DNA from: Deltaproteobacteria bacterium
Lineage (GTDB): Bacteria > Myxococcota > Myxococcia > Myxococcales > 40CM-4-68-19
Direction of reading: 5' to 3'
Assembly: GCA_025358085.1 (NCBI GenBank)
Contig: JANYKT010000010.1
Location: 1-64,000, forward strand
Length of the DNA stretch: 64,000 nt
Program-made: the position numbers and the translations under genes
The notes under the pieces: model-generated
What the model was told of the DNA's origin: nothing
The model's input: only the letters and a program-made list of their open reading frames with translations
Database searches by the model: none
Part shown: positions 9,528-19,657 of the stretch, piece by piece
How positions within the stretch are numbered: position 1 is the stretch's first letter
Layout of the letters: each line of letters opens with the position of its first letter

Positions 9528-11413
9528 GCGACCGCCTGCAGTGCAGAGGATTGCGCGGACCATTGCTTCCGCCAGAGTTGAAACATCAAGAGTGTCCAGA
9601 GCGGCTTGCGCAGGTCGGCCTCGCCGGACAAATGCCGGCTCAGCATCAAGCGTACCGGCACGGGGTCAAAGAAGCCGGCCAATTCCCGCTCGGACAGCGC
9701 CTCTTCGAAGAGCGGCCGCAGCGGCCCGCGGATCCACGCGGCGACCGGGATACCAAAGCCCTTCTTGGGGCGGCCGAGGATCTCATCGGGGACGATGCCG
9801 CGCAGCGCGCGCTTGAGGATGACCTTGGTCTTCCGCATCGACAACTTGTAATGCCACGGCAGGCGCGCGGCAAATTCGACGACGTGGGTATCGAGGAAGG
9901 GTGCGCGCAACTCCAGCGAGGCAGACATGGAGGCGCGGTCCGCTTTCACCAGGATATCGTCGGCGAGATAACGCCCCAGATAAAAGCGCAGCGCTTCGTC
10001 CACCGAGCCGCGCGCGACACCCAGCCGCGCGCCGCGCTCGGCTTCCTCGATCACCTCGCGGTAGATCTCGGAGGCCGGCTGCGGGGCCAGCAAAACACCT
10101 GCCAGCTCCGCTGGAGTCAACGCGCCAATCCAGGTCTGGTGCCGCAGCGAAGGCGAAGCGTCGACGCCGCGGAGGAACTGCTTTACGCGGAAATCAAAGC
10201 TCATGTTGGAAGACGACGAAGGCAGCAGCCCCGCCGCACCGGACAACAGCGACAAAAGGCTCCGGGGCAGCTTTGACAACAGCGACGCCGGCCGGTGCGC
10301 GAGGAACGGATCATATCCGGCAAACAATTCATCGCCGCCGTCCCCGGACAGCGCGACTTTCACGCTCTTCCGCGTAAAGCGCGACAGCAGCATCGTCGGC
10401 AGGAACGATGGATCGGCAAAGGGTTCGTCCAGCGACGCGACCGCCTCGGGCAGCAGATCGACGCAAGCGGTTCCCGAGAGCTTTTCGAACACATGCGCGG
10501 TGCCCAGCCGCTCGGAAGCCAGCAACGACCAGGGGGTCTCGTCGAAGCTCTCCTCGGTGAAACCGATTGAGAAGGTCCGCAAGGGCTTCATGTGCCGCGT
10601 GGCCAGCGCGGCAATGGCGGTCGAGTCCACTCCGCCGGAAAGAAAGACCCCCACCGGCACGTCGGCCACCAGCCGCCGTGCCACCGCCGCGTCCAGCAGA
10701 CTGAGCAGCTCGGCCGAGGCGTCTTCCAGGGAAGGCGGGCGCGCCGCGGGCGTGGGCAACTCCCAATAACGGCGCAGGCGGAAACCGGAAGCATCGAACA
10801 CCGCGACATGCGCGGCCGGCAGCTTGCGCACGCCTTTGAAGATGCTCCGCGGCGCGGGCACATATTCGCTGGCGAGGTATTGAGCGACCGATACCGGGTC
10901 AATCGAGCGCTCCACCGCGCCGTGCGCCAGAAGCGCCTTCAACTCCGAGCCGAAGATGATTCGTGAGCCGGTCAAGGCGTAATAAAGCGGTTTCTTCCCC
11001 AGCCGGTCCCGGGCCAGCAAGAGCCGGCGCGTCCGCGAGTCCCACAGCGCCACGGCAAACATTCCCTGGATCTGCTCGAAGCAGTCCTCGCCCCATTGCA
11101 GATAGGCGCGCAGCACCACTTCGGTGTCACTGCGAGTGGTAAATGGATGTCCCAGCTCGCGCAGGTGGACGCGCAGCGAGTCGTGCTCATAAGCCTGGCC
11201 ATTAAAGACCAGCGCGACGCCCTCGCGTACCATGGGCTGCACGCCGCCTTCGAGGTCAAGGATGGACAGGCGCCGGTGCCCCAGCGCCGCCGGTCCTTCA
11301 ATAAAGAATCCGTCCGCATCGGGGCCGCGGTGGGTCAGCGCCCGCGTCATCCGGCGCACGCCCTCGAGGTCCGGCGCCTGCAGCAGATTGATCTCGCCGG
11401 CAATGCCGCACAT
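9524..11413 (-). CDS. asnB: asparagine synthase (glutamine-hydrolyzing)
   Basis: MCGIAGEIN N-terminal Cys nucleophile; SGGVDSTAIAAL; SGDGGDELFAGYD. Confidence 0.93.
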   Translation of the reverse strand: MCGIAGEINLLQAPDLEGVRRMTRALTHRGPDADGFFIEGPAALGHRRLSILDLEGGVQPMVREGVALVFNGQAYEHDSLRVHLRELGHPFTTRSDTEVVLRAYLQWGEDCFEQIQGMFAVALWDSRTRRLLLARDRLGKKPLYYALTGSRIIFGSELKALLAHGAVERSIDPVSVAQYLASEYVPAPRSIFKGVRKLPAAHVAVFDASGFRLRRYWELPTPAARPPSLEDASAELLSLLDAAVARRLVADVPVGVFLSGGVDSTAIAALATRHMKPLRTFSIGFTEESFDETPWSLLASERLGTAHVFEKLSGTACVDLLPEAVASLDEPFADPSFLPTMLLSRFTRKSVKVALSGDGGDELFAGYDPFLAHRPASLLSKLPRSLLSLLSGAAGLLPSSSSNMSFDFRVKQFLRGVDASPSLRHQTWIGALTPAELAGVLLAPQPASEIYREVIEEAERGARLGVARGSVDEALRFYLGRYLADDILVKADRASMSASLELRAPFLDTHVVEFAARLPWHYKLSMRKTKVILKRALRGIVPDEILGRPKKGFGIPVAAWIRGPLRPLFEEALSERELAGFFDPVPVRLMLSRHLSGEADLRKPLWTLLMFQLWRKQWSAQSSALQAVA

Positions 11414-11419
11414 AGGACG

Positions 11420-12400
11420 CTATCCCGCCGCCGGGCGCGGCAGGCGCGGTGCGGCATTCAGCTCTTCGGCCACCAGATAAGGCCGCTTGCCCTGCGATTC
11501 ATAATAGGTCCGGATGACCAACTCGGCGAGCAGGCCCATGAGCAAGGACAGCGCCCCCACCAATGTGAACATCACCGTTACCAGCGGCAGCGGGGTCTGG
11601 ACGAAATCCTTCAGGCCGCGGAGCTTGTAATAGAGCGCCAGGGAGAAGGAGAGAATGGCGCCGAGCCAGGCCAACAGCCCGAAGCCGCCAAACACATAGA
11701 TAGGCTTGGTGGAATAGTTGGCGAGGAATTTCACCACCATCAGGTCGAGCACGACTTTGAGGGTCCGCGAGAACCCATATTTCGACGTTCCTGCGTGGCG
11801 GACGCGGTGATTGACCACCAGCTCGGTGACTCGCGCCCCCTGCCAGGAGGCATAGATGGGAATGAAGCGGTGCATCTCGCCATAAAGCTTCACGTCGCGC
11901 AGCACATCGCGGCGATAGGCTTTCAATGAACAGCCATAATCGTGCAGCCGCACGCCGGAAATGAAGCTGATCATCCGATTGGCGACCCGGGAGGGAAGCT
12001 TGCGGCCGAACTCCTTGTCTTTGCGATTCTTGCGCCAGCCGCTGACCACGTCGAAGCCGTCGTCCAGGCGCGAGAGCAGCTTGCCGATGTCGCCGGGATC
12101 GTTTTGCAGATCGCCATCCATCGGGACGATCACCTCGCCGCGCGCCGCCTCGATACCCGCCGACATGGCGGCGGTCTGGCCGAAGTTGAGCCGGAATCGA
12201 ATCACGCGCAGCGCCGGCTTCTCCGCGGAATACGCTTTGAGGACCGCGAAGGTGCCATCGCGCGAACCGTCATCGACGCAGATCACTTCGTGCGTGCGGC
12301 CGAGACGCGCGAGCGCGGAGAAGAGCTCGTCCAGCAGTGGCCGGACGTTCTCCTCTTCGTTGAACACCGGAATGACGACCGAGAGCTGCGGAGCGTCCAT
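11420..12400 (-). CDS. glycosyltransferase family 2 (dolichyl-phosphate mannosyltransferase-like), C-terminal TM helices
   Basis: LSVVIPVFNEEENV, VDDGSRDGT, DGDLQNDP. Confidence 0.9.
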   Translation of the reverse strand: MDAPQLSVVIPVFNEEENVRPLLDELFSALARLGRTHEVICVDDGSRDGTFAVLKAYSAEKPALRVIRFRLNFGQTAAMSAGIEAARGEVIVPMDGDLQNDPGDIGKLLSRLDDGFDVVSGWRKNRKDKEFGRKLPSRVANRMISFISGVRLHDYGCSLKAYRRDVLRDVKLYGEMHRFIPIYASWQGARVTELVVNHRVRHAGTSKYGFSRTLKVVLDLMVVKFLANYSTKPIYVFGGFGLLAWLGAILSFSLALYYKLRGLKDFVQTPLPLVTVMFTLVGALSLLMGLLAELVIRTYYESQGKRPYLVAEELNAAPRLPRPAAG

Positions 12401-12509
12401 CGGCGAGGGGGGATAGCACGGGGCCGCCTTCGCTGCCAACGCTGTCCACGTTCGTGCTCCTTCGGGCTTTGCGCTTGTCAGGCCGACCTCGTTCTGCGAT
12501 GAGCGCCTC

Positions 12510-13523
12510 ATGATCCTGCTCGCACTGCTCCTCGCCCAGACTGTTGCCGCGGCCCCCGCGGCCCCCGCGGCCCCCCCGGATTCGCGCGCGGCCGTCGCCG
12601 CCGAGCAAGCTGCCGTCGCGGCTCAGAAAGCGGCCGAGGCGGCGCTGCGTGCTGTCGAGGCTCTCGAGCGCTCGCAGCGCGGCGGTCTCACTGTCGAGAA
12701 GGCCGCGGACGCCACCCGCGCCGCCGAGACCGCGGCCGCAAAGACAGCGGAGGCCGCGGCCGCCAAAGCCGCCGACGCCGCGCAGAAGGCGACCTTGGCG
12801 GCCCCGCCCAATCCGGTGATCTGGAGCGGTACGGTCGCGCTCGGTCTGATTGCGCTGACCGGCAACTCGCAGACCATCACCTTCAGCACCAACGGCGCCT
12901 TCGAGCGCAAGTCGCCCGACTGGATCGTAGGCATCAAGACTTATGCCGCCTATGGCAACAACACGGCGGCGGGTGCGACATCCTCCACCGTCACCGCGCT
13001 CGCGGCCGGCCTCCAGGTGCGTGGCGATCGCCGCTTCAGCGATATTCTTTCCATCTATCTGCTCGGGGGCGTCGATACCGATCACCTCAAGTCGATTGAA
13101 TCGCGACCCTTCGGCGAATCCGGCGTCTCGATCATCTGGTTCGACGAGAAAGCAGGCGATCTGCAGAAGTCGACCTTCAAGACGGACTTCGGCTTCCGCT
13201 ATGGCCACGAATATCGATTCCTCTATTACGGCGAAGGCGCTCCCGCGCGGCAGGACGGGGTCGACATTATCGCTCCGCGCGTCGGCGCGTTCTATCGCTA
13301 TGCCATCAGCAAGGACGTCATCTTCAGCGAGGACGCCAGCGCGCTCGAAAACCTGGTCGGCACCACCCGCGCCCTGGTGGTCAGCACCACCAAGCTCTCG
13401 TCTCGCCTGACGGAAAAGGTGGCGCTCGGCGTCGGATTCGCGGTCAGCTACGACAGCGCGCCGCCGCCCTTGAAAGTCAGGACCGATACCGCGCTGACGG
13501 TCAGCCTCGAGATTGGCTTATGA
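12510..13523 (+). CDS. DUF481-family outer-membrane protein with Ala-rich coiled N-terminus
   Basis: Signal peptide; beta-rich TALAAGLQVRGDRRFSDIL...FKTDFGFRYGHEYRF. Confidence 0.75.
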   Translation: MILLALLLAQTVAAAPAAPAAPPDSRAAVAAEQAAVAAQKAAEAALRAVEALERSQRGGLTVEKAADATRAAETAAAKTAEAAAAKAADAAQKATLAAPPNPVIWSGTVALGLIALTGNSQTITFSTNGAFERKSPDWIVGIKTYAAYGNNTAAGATSSTVTALAAGLQVRGDRRFSDILSIYLLGGVDTDHLKSIESRPFGESGVSIIWFDEKAGDLQKSTFKTDFGFRYGHEYRFLYYGEGAPARQDGVDIIAPRVGAFYRYAISKDVIFSEDASALENLVGTTRALVVSTTKLSSRLTEKVALGVGFAVSYDSAPPPLKVRTDTALTVSLEIGL

Positions 13524-13569
13524 AGAAAAGCACCGAACCTTTTGCTGACCGTCGGCCTCGAGGGAGCCC

Positions 13570-13980
13570 ATGAAGAAAACAGTGATTGAGTTCCGCGCCT
13601 TCCTGCTCAAGCAGAATGCCTTCGCGCTCGCCATCGGCGTTATCATCGGCGCCGCCATCGGCAAGGTCGTCAGCGGAATCGTCGACGATATCCTGATGCC
13701 GGTCATTGGTATCGTATTGCCAGGCGGCGAGTGGCGGACCGCGCAATTCACACTCTCGGGAAACAACGCCATCAAGTATGGCGACCTGATCGGCCGCATC
13801 GTCGACTTCGTCTTTGTCGCTGTGGTGGTGTTCTTCCTCACCCGGTTCTTCCTCGAGCGCCAAGCCGCGCCGGCGGCGTCGGCCGCGCCGGCCACCAAAA
13901 CCTGCCCTGAATGCCTGGAAGCGGTTCCCCTGGCCGCGCGCCGCTGCCGCGCCTGCGCCTCGCCGCTCGCCATCGGCTAA
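13570..13980 (+). CDS. mscL: large-conductance mechanosensitive channel with C-terminal zinc ribbon
   Basis: FRAFLLKQNAFALAIGVIIGAAIGKVVSGIVDDILMPVIG; C-terminal CPECLEAVPLAARRCRAC. Confidence 0.9.
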   Translation: MKKTVIEFRAFLLKQNAFALAIGVIIGAAIGKVVSGIVDDILMPVIGIVLPGGEWRTAQFTLSGNNAIKYGDLIGRIVDFVFVAVVVFFLTRFFLERQAAPAASAAPATKTCPECLEAVPLAARRCRACASPLAIG

Positions 13981-13988
13981 AGGCTGCA

Positions 13989-14816
13989 ATGGGTGCGCGC
14001 GGGCTGCTGCTGACTGCAATGGCGCTCCTGGCCTTCGCCGGGAATTCGCTCTTGACGCGCGCCGCGGTCGGCTCCCATTTGATCGATCCGCTCGCCTTCG
14101 GCGGTATCCGCTTTGCTTCCGGCGCCCTCTTGATTGGTCTCATTGCCTCGAGGCGCGCCCGGCCCTGGGGCGGAAGCTGGGCAGCCGCGGCCGCATTGCT
14201 CGTCTACGTCGTTCCGTTCTCGCTGGGCTACAGCCGCGTCGGTGCCGGCGTGGGGGCGCTGCTCCTGTTCGGCTCGGTGCAGGCGACCATGATCGCCCGC
14301 GGCCTCCTGCAGGGCCACCGTCCGACGCTGCGCGAGTGGGTCGGCCTCTGCCTCGCCATCGCGGGCCTGGTCGCCCTGGTGCTGCCCGGTGCGCGCGCTC
14401 CCGACGGTCTCGGCGCGGTCCTGATGATCGCCGCCGGTATTGCCTGGGGGGCGTATTCGCTGCTCGGCCGCGGTGCGCGCGATCCAGTCGCAGCGACTGC
14501 CGACAACTTCGTCCGCCTGCTGCCGGCCTCGCTCTTGCTCGCGGGTTACGGCCTCTCCGTACAGACGCCCGCGGTCCCCGGCGTCCTGCTTGCGCTCGCC
14601 TCGGGCGCCATCGCCTCAGGCCTCGGCTATATCCTCTGGTATGCAGCCATTCCCTATTTGACTCCCTCGCGCGCGGCCATCGTCCAGCTCGCGGTCCCGC
14701 CCATCGCGGCGCTCGGAGGCGTGCTCTTCCTTGGCGAATCACTCTCGGCGCGTCTGGTCGCCTGCGGAACAGCCATCCTTGGTGGCGTCGCGCTCGCCGT
14801 CGCCGGAAGGCGTTAG
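13989..14816 (+). CDS. EamA/DMT family transporter
   Basis: ~10 TM; duplicated EamA architecture. Confidence 0.85.
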   Translation: MGARGLLLTAMALLAFAGNSLLTRAAVGSHLIDPLAFGGIRFASGALLIGLIASRRARPWGGSWAAAAALLVYVVPFSLGYSRVGAGVGALLLFGSVQATMIARGLLQGHRPTLREWVGLCLAIAGLVALVLPGARAPDGLGAVLMIAAGIAWGAYSLLGRGARDPVAATADNFVRLLPASLLLAGYGLSVQTPAVPGVLLALASGAIASGLGYILWYAAIPYLTPSRAAIVQLAVPPIAALGGVLFLGESLSARLVACGTAILGGVALAVAGRR

Positions 14817-14859
14817 AGTCCCGAGTCAATGCTGCTCCTGACTTTTACCGGCAACGACG
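14691..14859 (+). repeat. 169-bp direct repeat, copy A (3' end of eamA plus truncated 5' end of serB)
   Basis: 164/169 identical to 17214-17382 with no indel. Confidence 0.93.
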
Positions 14860-15111
14860 GGGGCAATAGGAAGTTCAAGCCGCAAGTTGGGTCTGATAGG
14901 ACGCGGTTCTGACAACTCGGTACCTTTGGGATCACCCGGCGGACAGTAGCAGGGGGGGCTGAAGGCGTGCTGCCCAACGGCGCTGCAGGGGCAGCCGCGG
15001 CCGAGCACGCCCCCGGCTGCGGAGCCTCCCAGAACGCCGCTGGCTGACCAGGGCGGCAGCATCAGCACGGCAGCGCCTCCAGCCTGGAATTACAATAGTC
15101 TAGATAGAACA

Positions 15112-15618
15112 TCACCTCCTGCACAGACCTTCAATGCAGGAACCCGTATTGCAGTCGGCGTCCTTTGAACATTTGACAGGAGGAGGCTCGGGCATCCTCG
15201 GTGCTTCAACAGGCAGAGGCCGGCCCGACTCAAGAATGCCAACGGCCTGGTTAAAGCGCAGGTGAAAGCTGTCTTCTGTAAGCGCGCCCATACCCTTCGT
15301 GACAACGGTCACTTTAGTGCTATTGGCACCAACCTCCTCGACCCAAGCGCCCACGTTCTCTTTGGCGGAGCCATAGTCTGCATAGTATCCAGGGCTGCTT
15401 GAGACAGTCGTTAACATCATATTCTCGTCCCGATGCTCCTCGATGGTATCCGTCCCGTCCCAGCGGAACACCTGGCGAGCGATCTTCCACGCCTGATCGG
15501 AGCTGACAGGATAGGTCACTGCAGTGCCCTTGGCCTTGCTGCTGATGACTTTTGACATCGTGGGAGCGCAGGCGCACAGGACGACGAGCGATGAGGCCAA
15601 AAGCGCCACGGTTTTCAT
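15112..15618 (-). CDS. putative lipoprotein
   Basis: MKTVALLASSLVVLCAC lipobox; C-terminal KCSKDADCNTGSC (DxDC) motif. Confidence 0.65.
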   Translation of the reverse strand: MKTVALLASSLVVLCACAPTMSKVISSKAKGTAVTYPVSSDQAWKIARQVFRWDGTDTIEEHRDENMMLTTVSSSPGYYADYGSAKENVGAWVEEVGANSTKVTVVTKGMGALTEDSFHLRFNQAVGILESGRPLPVEAPRMPEPPPVKCSKDADCNTGSCIEGLCRR

Positions 15619-15833
15619 GGTAGATAACTCCGGTGCAGAGATTGAGAAAGAAGCTCCAGGAGAGGCGCTTGCACACTACACGCAACAAGCGCTCTGACAA
15701 TGTCATTGCACCGTCATGTGTCCTTGGGTTGCCGACTGGAACTCCCCTCTCGCGATCGCTGGTGGCGGTGTGAGGTTTGGGGCTGGTGAGCCAAGGTGGC
15801 GCGGAGCAGCTTTTCACCCAAGGAGCGGTCTTC

Positions 15834-17177
15834 ATGACGGACATCGAGGCAAGACGTACTTCCTTCCGGCGAGGACGGCCGGGACTCATCAGCCCCCAAC
15901 TCCTGGTAGCGGCCTTTGCACTGGAACTTGCCTGTGGATCGCGGGCTCCGGCCGTGACTCCGGCCGCGACTCCGCCAGTGATTCTTGCAGGGCCGACCGC
16001 CATTAGCGTGGCTGAGTGCCAAGCTGCGACATTCACCGTAACAGCCGCTGGAAGTTTGCCGTTGAATTATCGGTGGATGAGAAACGGAATCGGGATAATC
16101 GGAGCAACGCAAGCTGCGTTCACCGTACCTGCGGCTCTTCTTGCAGATGCGGGCGCGGCCTACGCGGTAATGGTGACGAATTCAGCAGGCTCGGTCACCA
16201 GCAGTGGTGCAGTCCTGACGGTGACCGACCCTTCTCCGCCAGTTTCAGGACCGGTTATCGTCGTGCATGAGCGTGCCGATTCCGTAGCCACGAATGGCGA
16301 GGACATCGTCTGGTCTGCGCCGGGGTATGTCCACGCGACGTCCGCGCGCTGCCCCGGCATCATCCGTTCCATTTACGAGCAGGTCCACGTATTGCCTTCA
16401 AGCTTGCTTCTTATCGGAAGTCAATGTTTTTGGTTCGACGGAAACGCCGGGAGTGCCGGCGTATTGGCAGCGCCGCTCGCAGGCGGAGCCGCTACCTCGC
16501 TTGCCCACTCGTCATTCGAGATCGGGGCAATGACCTCCATCGCGGGAGAGCTCATCTGGACGGATCAGTACGGCCACAGCATTCAGAAAGTGCCGCTGAC
16601 CGGTGGGCCGGTCATCACGTGGCCGGTTGCGCAGCAAGGGGCGATGGGTGGACCGGGCGCCATCGCTTCCGACGACCAGTACATTTATTGGAGCGATCCT
16701 GGTCCTGACGGACAACAGATGAGCCTTGATCGAATGCCGCGAGGTGGAGGCGCGACAACTACGATCGCAAGCGGCCAAGGAGGTATCTCCCATATCGTTA
16801 CCGATGGGCAGGACGTTTTCTGGCTCTCGGTCACTGGCGCAAGCCCTGATTTGACAACGACGTTACGAAAGGTCGGCCGCAGCGGGGGGGCCGTGCGGCA
16901 GCTCGACAGCAAGGCGACATCGGATTCCGGGAGTCTGGTTCTGGATGCGTCATGGATTTATTGGACGACTTCCCTCGTTACGACGCCGGACCAGACGTAC
17001 GGTTCAGGTTCGCTCAGGCGGATTCTCAAAGACGGGAGCGCCCCGGTCGAAGTGCTGGCAGGAAACCTCCCCTACGTCTTCGATGTATCGATCGACTCCA
17101 CCTTTGTGTATTGGACCGAGTTGGATCCGCCCTTCAACTCGGGCCGAGGCAGGATTCGTAGAATGAAAAAACCGTGA
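15834..17177 (+). CDS. secreted Ig-like domain plus beta-propeller (YWTD/DUF5050-like) protein
   Basis: Ig-like PLNYRWMRNGIGI...; repeated IYWSD/VFWLS/IYWTT/VYWTE blades; RBS AAGGAG. Confidence 0.7.
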   Translation: MTDIEARRTSFRRGRPGLISPQLLVAAFALELACGSRAPAVTPAATPPVILAGPTAISVAECQAATFTVTAAGSLPLNYRWMRNGIGIIGATQAAFTVPAALLADAGAAYAVMVTNSAGSVTSSGAVLTVTDPSPPVSGPVIVVHERADSVATNGEDIVWSAPGYVHATSARCPGIIRSIYEQVHVLPSSLLLIGSQCFWFDGNAGSAGVLAAPLAGGAATSLAHSSFEIGAMTSIAGELIWTDQYGHSIQKVPLTGGPVITWPVAQQGAMGGPGAIASDDQYIYWSDPGPDGQQMSLDRMPRGGGATTTIASGQGGISHIVTDGQDVFWLSVTGASPDLTTTLRKVGRSGGAVRQLDSKATSDSGSLVLDASWIYWTTSLVTTPDQTYGSGSLRRILKDGSAPVEVLAGNLPYVFDVSIDSTFVYWTELDPPFNSGRGRIRRMKKP

Positions 17178-17213
17178 CCGCAAGAGGTCGCGGCGGCGTA
17201 CGCACCCACGCCC

Positions 17214-17382
17214 GCGGTCCCGCCCATCGCGGCGCTCGGCGGCGTTCTCTTCCTGGGCGAATCACTCTCGGCGCGCCTGGTCGCCTGCGGAACAGCCATC
17301 CTGGGTGGCGTCGCGCTCGCCGTCGCCGGAAGGCGTTAGAGTCCCGAGTCAATGCTGCTCCTGACTTTTACCGGCAACGACG
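17214..17382 (+). repeat. 169-bp direct repeat, copy B (eamA 3' remnant plus intact serB start)
   Basis: See copy A at 14691-14859. Confidence 0.93.
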
Positions 17383-18536
17383 CCCCCGGCATCACCGCCG
17401 AGATCACGCGCATCCTCGGCGCCCACTCCGCACGCCTGCTCGACGTCGAGCAGGTGGTGGTGCAGGGCTTTCTCGTGCTGGGTTTCGCTGTCGAGCTGCC
17501 CGACCGCAAGCAAGCCTTGAAAGACCTCTTGTTCGCCGCCCAAGGCCTGGGCCTTGAAATGCAACACCGGGAACGGGCCCCGGCTCCGGCACCTGCGCTC
17601 TCGCGCTACGTCGTCACCGCCATCGCGCGGGAGCTGGGTCCGCAGGCCTTGCACGCCGTCGCGCAGGCGCTCGCCGCGCACGGGGCCAATATCGAGCGCA
17701 TTCACCGCTTGAGCGAAGGCGGGCTCGCCTCGGTGGAATTCGCGGTCTCCTTTACCGGCGAAGAAAGCGCGCTCAAGCGCACGCTTCTTTCGGCGGCGAG
17801 CCTGAATGGTTTTGATTGCGCCCTGCAGAAAGAATCGCTGCTGCGTCGCAACAAGCGTTTGGTGGTGATGGATATGGACTCGACCTTGATTCGAATCGAG
17901 GTCATCGACGAGCTGGCCCGGGCGCACGGGGTTCATGAGCAGGTCTCGGCAATTACCCGCCGCGCGATGCTGGGAGAGCTGGACTTCGATACCAGCCTGC
18001 GGGAGCGGGTAGCGCTCCTGCGCGGCCTCGACGCCCAGGTGCTCTTTGATCTGGCGGCCAATCTGCCACTGATGGATGGCGCCGAGACGCTGCTGCGCGT
18101 CCTCAAGCGGCTTGGCTATCGCACCGCCGTCATATCGGGTGGCTTCTCGCATGCGGCGGAAGCTTTACAGAAGCGGCTCGGTATCGACTTCGCCTGGTCC
18201 AATACGCTCGAGATATCGCCGGAGGGAAAGCTCACCGGCCAGGTGCTGGGGCAGATCGTCAATGCCCAGCGCAAGGCCGACTTGCTGGAACTCTTTGCAG
18301 AGCGCGAGGGCGTCCCGCTCGATCAGGTCATCGCCATCGGCGACGGAGCCAATGACCTATTGATGCTCCAGAAGGCCGGCCATGGCATTGCCTTCCACGC
18401 CAAGCCGAAATTGCAAGAAGCCGCGCACACCGCCATCAGTGCTTGTGGCCTCGACGCCATCCTCTACCTGCTCGGCATGTCCGGCCGCGACATCGCCTTG
18501 GCCTCGGGGCGAGCTGATTTCGCGCCGCAGGTGTAA
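17352..18536 (+). CDS. serB: phosphoserine phosphatase with N-terminal ACT domains
   Basis: VVMDMDSTLIRIEVIDELA HAD motif; GDGANDLLML; ACT-like N-terminus. Confidence 0.93.
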   Translation: MLLLTFTGNDAPGITAEITRILGAHSARLLDVEQVVVQGFLVLGFAVELPDRKQALKDLLFAAQGLGLEMQHRERAPAPAPALSRYVVTAIARELGPQALHAVAQALAAHGANIERIHRLSEGGLASVEFAVSFTGEESALKRTLLSAASLNGFDCALQKESLLRRNKRLVVMDMDSTLIRIEVIDELARAHGVHEQVSAITRRAMLGELDFDTSLRERVALLRGLDAQVLFDLAANLPLMDGAETLLRVLKRLGYRTAVISGGFSHAAEALQKRLGIDFAWSNTLEISPEGKLTGQVLGQIVNAQRKADLLELFAEREGVPLDQVIAIGDGANDLLMLQKAGHGIAFHAKPKLQEAAHTAISACGLDAILYLLGMSGRDIALASGRADFAPQV

Positions 18537-18545
18537 GTTCCTCCA

Positions 18546-19640
18546 ATGACGATTTCGCGCAGGAACCTGTTGGGGACCGCGGCAGCTGTTGCAGTCGCGG
18601 TGAAGACGGCGCGCGCGCAGAAGCCTGCCAGCGCGGCCAATGGTCCACTCGCCATCTCCAGCGCCAATGGAATCAAGGCGGTGGCGAAGGCGGTCGACTT
18701 GATGTCCAGAGGCGCGGACCCGCTGGACGCGGCGATCGCTGGCGTCAACCTGGTCGAGGACGACCCCAACGATATGACCGTCGGCTATGGCGGCGTCCCC
18801 AATGAAGAAGGAATCGTCCAGCTGGACGCCAGCTGCATGCACGGCCCCACGGCGCGCGCCGGCGCGGTGGCCTCGCTCGAGGGCTGCAAGAATCCGTCGA
18901 AGATTGCCAAGCTGGTGATGGAGACGACCGACCACGTGCTGCTGGTGGGGCCGGGCGCGCGCCACTTCGCCACCATGAATGGATATCCGGTCGAGAACCT
19001 GCTCACCGAGAAAGCGCGCAAGGTCTGGCTGTATTGGAAGCAGAACTTGTCGGACAAGGACAAGTGGCTCGAGCCGGATCCGGACCACCTCGATCCGGAT
19101 GTCAGGGCTTTCATCGACGAGTTTGGCTGGGACGAGTTCAGGAAGCCGCAGCGCGGCGGAACCATTCATTTGTCGGCGGTGACGCCGCGCGGAGATATTG
19201 CGGGCTGCACGACGACCTCGGGACTCTTCTTCAAGATGCCGGGACGGGTCGGCGACTCGCCCATCATCGGCGCCGGCTGCTTCACCGACAACGATGTCGG
19301 CAGCGCCGGTTCGACCGGCCGTGGGGAGGCCAATATCCTGGTCTCGGGCGGCCACCTCGCCGTCGAAATGATGCGGCAGGGCAAGCACCCGAAGGACGCT
19401 TGTATCGAAGTCTTGAAGCGCATCGCGGCGACCACGCGGGAGAGGCGGCTCTTGACCAAAGCTGGCCGGCCCAACTTCGGCATCACCTTCTATGCGGTCA
19501 GCAAGAACCGCGAATATGGCTCCGCGTCGATGTATGGCCTGGGCGATACCGGCAAGCCACGCCGCTTCGCGGTGGCCGACGCAGCCGGCGCCCGCCTGGA
19601 AGAGTGCGCGCACCTGTTCGAGAGGCTGGAGTTGAAATAG
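18546..19640 (+). CDS. N4-(beta-N-acetylglucosaminyl)-L-asparaginase (Ntn hydrolase), Tat signal
   Basis: MTISRRNLLGTAAA twin-Arg; GGTIHLSAVTPRGDIAGCTTTSG; GEANILVSGG. Confidence 0.88.
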   Translation: MTISRRNLLGTAAAVAVAVKTARAQKPASAANGPLAISSANGIKAVAKAVDLMSRGADPLDAAIAGVNLVEDDPNDMTVGYGGVPNEEGIVQLDASCMHGPTARAGAVASLEGCKNPSKIAKLVMETTDHVLLVGPGARHFATMNGYPVENLLTEKARKVWLYWKQNLSDKDKWLEPDPDHLDPDVRAFIDEFGWDEFRKPQRGGTIHLSAVTPRGDIAGCTTTSGLFFKMPGRVGDSPIIGAGCFTDNDVGSAGSTGRGEANILVSGGHLAVEMMRQGKHPKDACIEVLKRIAATTRERRLLTKAGRPNFGITFYAVSKNREYGSASMYGLGDTGKPRRFAVADAAGARLEECAHLFERLELK

Positions 19641-19657
19641 AGGGCAGGAGTCGATGT

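Noticed and set aside
11096-11929. 277-aa plus-strand ORF across asnB/GT2
   Set aside because: Antisense to two strongly supported genes; no motif
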